A DNA stretch of 64,000 nucleotides from Acidimicrobiales bacterium (GTDB lineage Bacteria; Actinomycetota; Acidimicrobiia; Acidimicrobiales; Bog-793), in the NCBI GenBank assembly GCA_035294085.1, contig DATGLP010000013.1, positions 1-64,000 of the forward strand, given 5' to 3'. This document shows positions 50,517 to 57,499 of the stretch, piece after piece (within the stretch, counting starts at the first letter, position 1; every line of letters starts with the position of its first letter). Both the position numbers and the translations under genes were made by a program. The notes beneath the pieces were generated by a model, which was not told the DNA's origin, did no database searches, and saw nothing but the letters and a program-made list of their open reading frames with translations.

Positions 50517-51143
50517 CTAGCGCCGGCGCGACCGGGTCGTCCCGGTGAAGAGGCTCTGCAGCGTCAGGACCATCACCCTCTCCGACGCGAGCGCCGAGCG
50601 GCTGAGCCCGTCGCGTAGGTAGTGCCAGCTCTGCCACGCCGTGGCGAGGTCGAGGGCGTCGAGGAGCGACCTGCCGGCGTCGGCTCGGGCCGCGAGCTCG
50701 GGTCCGAAGGCGCTGGCGACGTGGTTGCGGCGGAGCACCCTCGTCCGCCGCAGGCCCTTGGCCATCTCCGGCGAGGCGTGCTCGTCGAACAGGGTCGCCC
50801 GGCGGATGGGCGTGATGGCCTCGTAGAGCTTGCGGCACTGGCGCGCGACGATGGCGACGCGCTCGTCGAGCGGGAGCGTCGGGTCGACCGGCTGCAGCGC
50901 CTCGACGTGCCGACTGAGCTGGAGGTCGAGTGCCATCCTGCGCAGCGCCTCGACGTCCTCGAAGTGGTGGTAGACGGTGCGCAGGGCCACGCCGGCCCTC
51001 GCCGCGATCTCCTGCGCCGTCGGGCGTACCTGTCCTTCCTCGACGAGGGCGAGGAGGGCCTCGAGGACGCGCAGGCGCGTCCGTTCCCCGCGCGCGCGCC
51101 GGCCGTCGACCCGGGCAGGGCTGGTTTTTGCAACAGCGGGCAT
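50517..51143 (-). CDS. TetR/AcrR family transcriptional regulator
   Basis: 208 residues. The DNA-binding domain has RLRVLEALLALVEEGQVRPT, AQEIAARAGVALRTVYHHFE, DVEALRRMALDLQL. The C-terminal ligand region includes ATAWQSWHYLRDGLSRSALA. ATG 51143 is chosen from the position of the first helix. It lies 81 bp upstream of transketolase on the same strand, so it might control tkt-tlpA or an unlinked target. The region upstream (51180-51215) is relatively A/T-rich and may contain its promoter. Confidence 0.88.
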   Translation of the reverse strand: MPAVAKTSPARVDGRRARGERTRLRVLEALLALVEEGQVRPTAQEIAARAGVALRTVYHHFEDVEALRRMALDLQLSRHVEALQPVDPTLPLDERVAIVARQCRKLYEAITPIRRATLFDEHASPEMAKGLRRTRVLRRNHVASAFGPELAARADAGRSLLDALDLATAWQSWHYLRDGLSRSALASERVMVLTLQSLFTGTTRSRRR

Positions 51144-51280
51144 GAGCCCTAGCCTACCCACGGCCGTCCGGAGGACGGCAACTCGCTTGTCATTGCACGG
51201 CAAATGTAAGGAATCTGCTGGAGATCGGCCCCGTCACCCGCCGCTCCAGCCGGCAGTGCGTGCGGGTCGCAGCTCGCGGG

Positions 51281-54031
51281 CTACGGGACCGCGCGGGTGC
51301 GTCGGCGAGCCGCGAGCGTGCACGCCGCGAGCAGGATGAGGCCGATGCCGGAGACCACGATCCCGACGAGCAGCTCGCGCGGCGCGTAGCGCCACGTGAC
51401 GAGCCACCTCCCGCGCCCGACGTCGACGGCCTGGACGAGGCCGAAGCGGTGGGCGGCGACGACGCGGACGGGTCCGCCCGAGCGTCTGGTGATACGGGCC
51501 GTCCAGCCGGGGGCGTAGGTCACGGAGCGGACGAGCACCGCGGGGGCCTCGGCGTCGACGACCATCGTCGTGGCGCCGGCGGTCGCGCCGCCGAGCACCC
51601 GGACGGTGCCCGGTGCCCGGCGGTCGGTGCGCGGCGTCGTGTCCCCGAGGGGCTGGAGCCAGGCCAGGCCGGCCGTCTCGTGGTTCTCGAAGGCGCTGAA
51701 GGGGCCGACGGCGCCTGCGTAGGTCCAGTGCGGAGGGACGAGCGCGCCCTGGAGGGGCCCGTCGAGGAGGAGGCGCTGCGCGGGCGAGCGCGTGACGACC
51801 GTGACGGCGCCGACGAGGGCGGCCGTGCCCGTCGGTGCTGCGACGCTCACCGTCTCGACGGTCTCGGGAGCAGGCAGCCGGACGAGGGCCTCGCGGTGGC
51901 GGACGGGCACGACCACCGGCGCGGCGGGGTAGCCGGGCCCGCTCGTGACGACGTGCAGCGTGCGCGGCACGCCGCCGAGCTGCGGGAGCAGGTAGACGGT
52001 CAGGCGCGCGACGGTCGCCGGCGCGGGGAGGAGGAAGGACGCCGGGTGGCTGGCGCTCGCCGGCCAGGGGCCGGCGGGCGCCGCGGCGGACGAACCGGGG
52101 AGCGGCACCGGCGCCCCCGGGGCGATCGGGTGCGCGAGGTAGGGGGGCAGCGTGAGCAGGAGGCGCAGGTCGAGCGTGTTGAACGACTCGCCGCTCAGGC
52201 GATCGACGGCGAGGTTCTCGAAGTCGTGGGTGCTCGTGACGTCCTGGTAGGTCCCCTCGACGAGGGAGCCGTAGCCCTGGACGCTCGAGGTGCCCTGGAT
52301 GACGTTGATGTCGGTGAGCCCGGCGGCGTTCAGCGCGCTCTGGCCTGCGGGAGGCGTGATGAACGACGGGTTGTAGATCGCGAACCGGCCGTCGCTCCCG
52401 GTCGCGGCGGCGATGCGCCGGCTGAGGCTGGTCGGCCCGAGGGTCGCGGCGGGCACCGTGGCCCAGCTCCCGAACGCGAGGTAGAGGCCGACGTCGGCGA
52501 GGCAGGCGGCGGCGAGCAGCACCCGGCGGTCGCGCCACGACAGGCGGCGGGCGCCGAGGGCGAGGCCGAGGGACACGAGCGCCAAGAGCGCGCTCGCGAC
52601 GAGGTACCCGGCGAGGGCCCGGAACAGTCCCGGCGACACCACGTAGGCGTGCAGGCGCCGCTGCAGGCTGGCCGGCCTCGCGAACGCGTAGGCGACGAGG
52701 GCGAGCGCTGCGGCGCCGGGGAGCGCGCCGAGCAGGCGGCTCGTCGCGCTCCGAAGCGTCCGGCTCGCAGCCCCGGCCCGGCGCGACCACAGGTCGTCGG
52801 CGAAGTAGCCGAGCAGGACGCACAGCCCGAGGTCGATGAGGACGGCGTTTCGGTTCTGGAGGCGCTCGCCGCCGTAGAAGGGGAGGCGCGCGAGCAGGTG
52901 GCCGGCGGGCGAGGCCGTGCCGAGGGTGAGCACGGTGCCGACCGCGACGAGCGCGTACCAGACCCCGAGAGGGCGGTTCCCGGTGCGTCGCGACACGCCG
53001 CGCAGCCAGGCGGCGAGGGGGGCGAGGAGCTCGGGCACGAGCGCGAGGGCGGCGACGAGCGCCGTGAAGCCGACGCCGACGGTGAGCTCGGGCAGGTTGT
53101 AGCTGCCGAAGTAGACGGGCTGGCCGAAGTTGCCGTTGCCCCCGAGGAGGAACGGCAGCAGGAGCAGGCTGAGCAGGTGCGGGAGGCTCACCGAGCCCGC
53201 GGCGAAGAAGTCGTAGGCGGTGGCGCCCCGCTGGGAGGCCCGCACGAAGCCGAGGCCCGGCAGCCACTGGACCGCCGACACGGCGACACCGAGGAGCGTG
53301 CCGGCGAGCACGAGGGCGAGCAGGCGCGCGCCGCCGCGTCCGCGCAGCGCAGCGGCGAGCGCGAGCACGCCGATCGCGATCGCCGCGCTCGACACGGCTC
53401 GGGGGTCCCCTGCCAGGACGGCGAGCCCGAAGGCCGCGCCGAGCAGGGCGAGGTGCCCGAGCGTGGCTCGCTCGTCCGCCCGGCGGGCGAGCCCGTCCAC
53501 GGCCAGGAGCATCCAGGGGAGCAGCGCGCTGCCCTCGGTGAGGCCGAGGTGCACGATCTGGCCGTTCATGAAGCCCGTGTACGAGAAGGCGAGCGCGGCG
53601 AGCAGGGCGGGGACCGGCTGGCAGCCGAGGCGGCGGACGAGCGCGTAGGTGCCCGTCCCCGCCACGGCACCGACGGCGGCGAAGTTGACCGTCCAGGCGG
53701 CGACGGGCGGGAGCAGCGCGAACAGGAGGGTGCCGGGGAACAGGGCGCCCGCGTTCCACCCCGCGAGCAGCGGGGTGCCGCTCCAGATGAGCGGGTCCCA
53801 CGACGGGAGGTGGCCCGAGGCGAGGACGCGGCCGGCGAGGACCCGGAGGGGGTAGTTCTGGTAGAGGTCGTCGCCGGGGAGCACGGGGTGCCCCGCGATC
53901 GCCAGCGGCGCGTAGAGGAGGATCGGCAGGGCGACGAGGGCCGCGAGGGCGAGGCGGTCGTGGCGGCCGAGGCGTCGTAGCGGAGCGGCCAGGCGCGCGG
54001 CGACGGGCAGGGCGGGGGCGCTCGTGATCAC
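51281..54031 (-). CDS. YfhO-like polytopic membrane protein
   Basis: About 916 residues. The N-terminal 550 hold about a dozen membrane helices with LALAALVALPILLYAPLAIA, GHPVLPGDDLYQNYPLRVLA and LPSWDPLIWSGTPLLAGWNA (the ExD/DD-type glycosyltransferase-like first loop). A periplasmic part follows, with SFITPPAGQSALNAAGLTDI, NVIQGTSSVQGYGSLVEGTY and VTYAPGWTARITRRSGGPVR. A final helix (LLVGIVVSGIGLILLAACTL) ends the protein. YfhO relatives help glycosylate wall polymers. GTG 54031 is 40 bp from the divergent DedA start. Confidence 0.8.
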   Translation of the reverse strand: MITSAPALPVAARLAAPLRRLGRHDRLALAALVALPILLYAPLAIAGHPVLPGDDLYQNYPLRVLAGRVLASGHLPSWDPLIWSGTPLLAGWNAGALFPGTLLFALLPPVAAWTVNFAAVGAVAGTGTYALVRRLGCQPVPALLAALAFSYTGFMNGQIVHLGLTEGSALLPWMLLAVDGLARRADERATLGHLALLGAAFGLAVLAGDPRAVSSAAIAIGVLALAAALRGRGGARLLALVLAGTLLGVAVSAVQWLPGLGFVRASQRGATAYDFFAAGSVSLPHLLSLLLLPFLLGGNGNFGQPVYFGSYNLPELTVGVGFTALVAALALVPELLAPLAAWLRGVSRRTGNRPLGVWYALVAVGTVLTLGTASPAGHLLARLPFYGGERLQNRNAVLIDLGLCVLLGYFADDLWSRRAGAASRTLRSATSRLLGALPGAAALALVAYAFARPASLQRRLHAYVVSPGLFRALAGYLVASALLALVSLGLALGARRLSWRDRRVLLAAACLADVGLYLAFGSWATVPAATLGPTSLSRRIAAATGSDGRFAIYNPSFITPPAGQSALNAAGLTDINVIQGTSSVQGYGSLVEGTYQDVTSTHDFENLAVDRLSGESFNTLDLRLLLTLPPYLAHPIAPGAPVPLPGSSAAAPAGPWPASASHPASFLLPAPATVARLTVYLLPQLGGVPRTLHVVTSGPGYPAAPVVVPVRHREALVRLPAPETVETVSVAAPTGTAALVGAVTVVTRSPAQRLLLDGPLQGALVPPHWTYAGAVGPFSAFENHETAGLAWLQPLGDTTPRTDRRAPGTVRVLGGATAGATTMVVDAEAPAVLVRSVTYAPGWTARITRRSGGPVRVVAAHRFGLVQAVDVGRGRWLVTWRYAPRELLVGIVVSGIGLILLAACTLAARRRTRAVP

Positions 54032-54070
54032 GGCCGGCGCGCGGCGGGACCTGGGCCTGCTCGTACACTC

Positions 54071-55432
54071 GTGCGCACCGTGGTCAACACCCTGCTCCAC
54101 CCGATCCTCGGCCTCGGTGGCTGGGAAGCCTACGTGCTGGTCGGAGCGCTCTGCTTCGGGGAGGCCGCGATCTTCCTCGGCTTCGTGATCCCCGGCGAGA
54201 CGGCGGTCGTCCTCGGCGGGGTGCTGGCGGCCGAGCACCACGTGTCACTGCCGGCGATGGTGACGCTCGTCGTGGCGTGCGCGATCGCGGGCGACACCGT
54301 CGGCTACGAGGTCGGCCGGCACCTCGGTCCGCGGCTGCTGCAGCTGCGCCCGCTCCGGGCGAACCCGAACGTCGAGCGCTCGCGCCGCTTCCTGCAGCGA
54401 CGCGGGCCGGTCGCGGTGTTCCTCGGCCGCTTCACCGCGGTGTTCCGCGCCCTCGTCCCGGGCATCGCTGGCCTGTCGGGGCTGTCGTACCCCCGCTTCG
54501 CGCTGGCGAACGCCGCGGGCGGGATCGTGTGGGGCGCCGGCTTCACGCTCGCCGGCTACGCCGTCGGCACCGGCTACGAGAAGGTGCTGCGCGCCGCGGG
54601 GACGGCCTCGACGGCGCTCATCGCCGCAGCCGCGCTCCTCCTCGTCGGCTGGTTCGCCTGGCGCCGGGTCCGGGAGCGGCGTGAGCGGGCGGCGCTGCGC
54701 GCCGGGCCAGAAATCCGACCCACGAAGTCGACATTCGGCGCGCCCGCCGGTAAGATCGGACGGCGACGACACGACAGCGACGACGAGGAGAACCCCATGG
54801 CACTGCAGCTCGGCGACCCCGCCCCTGACTTCACCGCCGACTCGACGGAGGGTCCGATCCACCTCTACGAGTACCTCGGCGACAGCTGGGGCATCCTCTT
54901 CTCCCACCCCGCCGACTTCACGCCCGTCTGCACGACCGAGCTCGGCGAGGTCGCGCGGCTGAAGGGCGAGTTCGACAAGCGCAACACGAAGGTGCTCGGC
55001 CTGTCCGTCGACCCGGTCTCCTCCCACAGGGACTGGGCGCAGGACATCAAGGACGCGACCGGCCACGCCCTCAACTACCCGCTGATCGGCGACCCGGAGC
55101 GCAAGGTCGCCGACCTGTACGGGATGATCCACCCGAACGCGAACGACACGCTCACGGTGCGATCGGTCTTCATCATCGGTCCGGACAAGAAGATCAAGCT
55201 CACCATCACCTACCCCGCGTCCACGGGCCGGAACTTCCAGGAGATCCTGCGCGTCCTCGACTCGCTCCAGCTGACCTCGCAGTACTCGGTGTCCACGCCG
55301 GTCAACTGGAACGACGGCGAGGACGTCATCATCGCCACGGCGATCTCCGACGACGAGGCCAAGCAGCGGTTCCCGAAGGGCTTCAGGGCCGTCAAGCCCT
55401 ACCTGCGCTACACGCCGCAGCCGAACCGCTGA
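54071..55432 (+). CDS. DedA family protein, in frame with downstream peroxiredoxin
   Basis: Residues 1-215 are a DedA/SNARE-associated membrane protein: AYVLVGALCFGEAAIFLGFV, IPGETAVVLGGVLAAEHHVS, GDTVGYEVGRHLGPRLL, FLGRFTAVFRALVPGIAGLS and FALANAAGGIVWGAGFTLAG. These are polyprenyl- or phospholipid-translocating proteins. No stop codon separates this from the peroxiredoxin: the frame continues through a polar stretch (PEIRPTKSTFGAPAGKIGRR, RHDSDDEENP) for a 453-residue total. Either DedA is made as a fusion or the peroxiredoxin is mainly made from its own start at 54797. GTG 54071 is the first start. Confidence 0.75.
   Translation: MRTVVNTLLHPILGLGGWEAYVLVGALCFGEAAIFLGFVIPGETAVVLGGVLAAEHHVSLPAMVTLVVACAIAGDTVGYEVGRHLGPRLLQLRPLRANPNVERSRRFLQRRGPVAVFLGRFTAVFRALVPGIAGLSGLSYPRFALANAAGGIVWGAGFTLAGYAVGTGYEKVLRAAGTASTALIAAAALLLVGWFAWRRVRERRERAALRAGPEIRPTKSTFGAPAGKIGRRRHDSDDEENPMALQLGDPAPDFTADSTEGPIHLYEYLGDSWGILFSHPADFTPVCTTELGEVARLKGEFDKRNTKVLGLSVDPVSSHRDWAQDIKDATGHALNYPLIGDPERKVADLYGMIHPNANDTLTVRSVFIIGPDKKIKLTITYPASTGRNFQEILRVLDSLQLTSQYSVSTPVNWNDGEDVIIATAISDDEAKQRFPKGFRAVKPYLRYTPQPNR
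54728..54756 (+). promoter_or_regulatory. Candidate sigma-70-type promoter of the peroxiredoxin gene
   Basis: TCGACA (54728-54733), a 17-bp spacer, then TAAGAT (54751-54756), about 40 bp upstream of ATG 54797. Both boxes are close to the housekeeping consensus and the spacing is ideal. It lies inside the 3' part of the open DedA frame, implying independent transcription of the peroxiredoxin. Confidence 0.6.
54797..55432 (+). CDS. 1-Cys peroxiredoxin (Prx6/AhpC-TSA family)
   Basis: 211 residues from ATG 54797, with GAGGAGA 6 nt upstream. LQLGDPAPDFTADSTEG and FSHPADFTPVCTTELGEVAR give the peroxidatic Cys45 in the PxxxTxxC motif. It is the only cysteine, so this is a 1-Cys enzyme. NYPLIGDPERKVADLYGMIH and the long C-terminal domain (VNWNDGEDVIIATAISDDEA, FRAVKPYLRYTPQP) are Prx6-type. 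It reduces peroxides, with ascorbate or thiol reductants in relatives. It has its own promoter-like sequence although the upstream DedA frame runs into it. Confidence 0.92.
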   Translation: MALQLGDPAPDFTADSTEGPIHLYEYLGDSWGILFSHPADFTPVCTTELGEVARLKGEFDKRNTKVLGLSVDPVSSHRDWAQDIKDATGHALNYPLIGDPERKVADLYGMIHPNANDTLTVRSVFIIGPDKKIKLTITYPASTGRNFQEILRVLDSLQLTSQYSVSTPVNWNDGEDVIIATAISDDEAKQRFPKGFRAVKPYLRYTPQPNR

Positions 55433-55515
55433 GGGGCGGCGCCGGGTCCGGCCGACGGTGCCGGACCCGGTCGACGGTGCCCGGCTCGGCGGAGGCGCGG
55501 GGCTACCATCACGCC

Positions 55516-56940
55516 GTGCGCGCCCGGCTCTACGACCTCGGCCGTCGCTGGGGCGCGGCGCCCGGGATCGCGCAGGACGCGTTCTTGTACTTCGCGTCCG
55601 CCGTCTACGCCCTCACGACCGTCGCGACGGCCGCCGGCGGCGACTACCGGTCGTGGGGCGAGATGGCAGCGGTCGCCTACGCGCTCGCGGCCGTGCTGGG
55701 CGCCGTCGCCGCCGGCGTCGCACGCCGGGGCCGGCTGGGACCTCGCGCCCTTCGCGTCGCGCGCCGCGTCCTCCTCGTCGCCGTCTTCGTCGGCGCCCTC
55801 GCGATTCCTCTCGGTGCGCAGCTCGCCTGGCGCGCCGCGGCGCGGCCCGGGCCCCACGCCCAGCCGGAGGTCGCCGTGATCGAGCGCGCCGGCGACCGGC
55901 TCGCCAGCAGCCACGACCCGTACCTCGCGTCGCCGCGATCGGTCGGGGTCGCACCGTCGAGCGACGCCAGGGCGGTCGACGAGAGCACCTTCTTCCCCTA
56001 CCTGCCCGGCATGGTGCCGTTCGGCCTCCTCAACGCGCTCCACGCCCCCTCGCCCGTCACCGATGCCCGGATGAGCTTCCTCGCCTTCACCCTCGCCGTC
56101 GCCGCCGCGGCCCTCGGCCTGAGCGGCGCGCCGGCCAGCCAGCGGGGGCGGGCGCTGCAGTTCCTCGTGGTCCTCCCCTCGGGCGCGCTCCCGCTCGTCA
56201 CCGGGGGGGACGACCTCCCCGTGCTCGCGCTGATGCTGCTCGGGCTCGTCCTCGCGACGCGTCGGCACCCGGTGCTCGCGGGCCTCGCGCTCGGCTGCGC
56301 CGGCGCCCTGAAGCTCACCGCGTGGCCGCTGCTCGTGCTGCTCGGGCTCGTCGTGCGCGACGCGACCGACCGGCCGGCCCGCGCCCGGTACGCGACGGCG
56401 GCGCTCGGCGTGCTCGTGCCCGTCCTCGCGGCCGGGCTGGTCCCAGATCCGCGGGCGTTCCTCGTGAACGTGGTTCGCTTCCCGCTCGGCCTGGCACGCG
56501 TCGCGTCGCCCGCGGCGAGCCCGATGGTCGGCCAAGTGCTGGCGAACGCCCTCCCGCACGAGCGCCGGCTCGTCACGATCCTCCTCGCCGTCGCGGTGCT
56601 CGCCATCGTCCTCGGCGCGCTCGCCCGGCTCCGGCCCCGGGACCCGGCCGACGTGGCGCGGCTCAGCGCCCTCGCGCTGAGCGTCGCGACGCTCCTCGCG
56701 CCGGCGACGCGCTTCGGCTACTTCATCTACCCCGTGAACCTGCTCGTCTGGAGCTTCTTCCTACGCACGGTGCCCGAGCGCCCGGCCCTCGCGGCCTGGC
56801 CGGTGCTCGCTCAGCCGAGGTCGTCGACGGCGAGGAGCCGCAGGGAGAGCGAGCTCGTCGGGCCGGTGCCGTCGCCGGCGAGGGCGGGGCTGACGAGGGG
56901 GTTGCGGGGCGTAACCCGCACCCCGGCCTCCCACTCGTAG
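55516..56940 (+). CDS. GT87-like (DUF2029) polytopic membrane glycosyltransferase
   Basis: 474 residues with about ten membrane helices (AYALAAVLGAVAAGVARR, VLLVAVFVGALAIPLGAQLA, FLAFTLAVAAAALGLSG, LAGLALGCAGALKLTAWPLL). The motif region around SSHDPYLASPR and ESTFFPYLPGMVPFGLLNA resembles polyprenyl-phosphate-mannose-dependent mannosyltransferases, with an aspartate-containing first loop. The last 45 residues are Ser/Arg-rich and overlap the 3' end of the opposite-strand gene by 130 bp, so the end may be poorly constrained. GTG 55516 begins the N-terminal segment. Product unknown. Confidence 0.7.
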   Translation: MRARLYDLGRRWGAAPGIAQDAFLYFASAVYALTTVATAAGGDYRSWGEMAAVAYALAAVLGAVAAGVARRGRLGPRALRVARRVLLVAVFVGALAIPLGAQLAWRAAARPGPHAQPEVAVIERAGDRLASSHDPYLASPRSVGVAPSSDARAVDESTFFPYLPGMVPFGLLNALHAPSPVTDARMSFLAFTLAVAAAALGLSGAPASQRGRALQFLVVLPSGALPLVTGGDDLPVLALMLLGLVLATRRHPVLAGLALGCAGALKLTAWPLLVLLGLVVRDATDRPARARYATAALGVLVPVLAAGLVPDPRAFLVNVVRFPLGLARVASPAASPMVGQVLANALPHERRLVTILLAVAVLAIVLGALARLRPRDPADVARLSALALSVATLLAPATRFGYFIYPVNLLVWSFFLRTVPERPALAAWPVLAQPRSSTARSRRESELVGPVPSPARAGLTRGLRGVTRTPASHS

Positions 56941-57452
56941 CCGTCGGCTCCGGCGTGGGTGGCCAGGATGAGGGTGGAGCCGTCGGTCGCGGCCGTGACG
57001 CCGACGAGCGACCAGTGGGCGGCGCGCAGCTCGGTGCGGTAGAAGTCGACGAGGGCGCGCGCGTCCTGCTTCACGGCGAAGGTGATCGTGCGGTCGTAGA
57101 GCCCGACACCGCCGTCCTGGCGGGTCGTGCCGGTGACCGTGGCGCCCGCCGGCACGACGAGCGCAGCGAGCACGTTCGCGGGAGGCTCGTCGGGCGAGCG
57201 GATCGGCCGCAGGATCGGCGCCGCGGCCACCGCCGCGATCCCGTCGGCCCGCGCGACGACCGGGCCGCCGGCGCTTCGCCCGGGTCCGCCGGCGAGGGCG
57301 CCGGCCAGGCCGCCGGCGAGCGCCACGAACGCAGCGAGCCCCACGACGAAGAGGGCGGGGCCGCGCCGCACGGGGCGCTGCCAGGTGGCCGCGGCGCTGG
57401 GGGGCGTCGGGCCGTCGAGTCCGGGCTGGGTGGTCACGGCGGGCAGGGCCAT
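56811..57452 (-). CDS. Single-pass membrane protein with extracytoplasmic domain
   Basis: 213 residues. A Pro-rich N-terminus is followed by one helix at about 33-55 (ALFVVGLAAFVALAGGLAGA), an Ala/Gly linker, and a beta-rich domain (LAALVVPAGATVTGTTRQDG, YDRTITFAVKQDARALVDFY, RTELRAAHWSLVGVTAATDG, YEWEAGVRVTPRNPL). It is divergent from rel by about 47 bp, and its end overlaps the GT87-like gene. No family recognised; the domain with DFYRTEL and W is a pattern I associate with small actinobacterial lipoprotein-like modules. Confidence 0.7.
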   Translation of the reverse strand: MALPAVTTQPGLDGPTPPSAAATWQRPVRRGPALFVVGLAAFVALAGGLAGALAGGPGRSAGGPVVARADGIAAVAAAPILRPIRSPDEPPANVLAALVVPAGATVTGTTRQDGGVGLYDRTITFAVKQDARALVDFYRTELRAAHWSLVGVTAATDGSTLILATHAGADGYEWEAGVRVTPRNPLVSPALAGDGTGPTSSLSLRLLAVDDLG

Positions 57453-57499
57453 CGTAGTGCGAGCGCCCCGTCTGGTCGGCAGCGGCGGTACCCTGGCGT

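Noticed and set aside
51260-53980. A 906-codon plus-strand frame
   Set aside because: Antisense to the YfhO-like gene and made of low-complexity Glu/Arg/Gly sequence.
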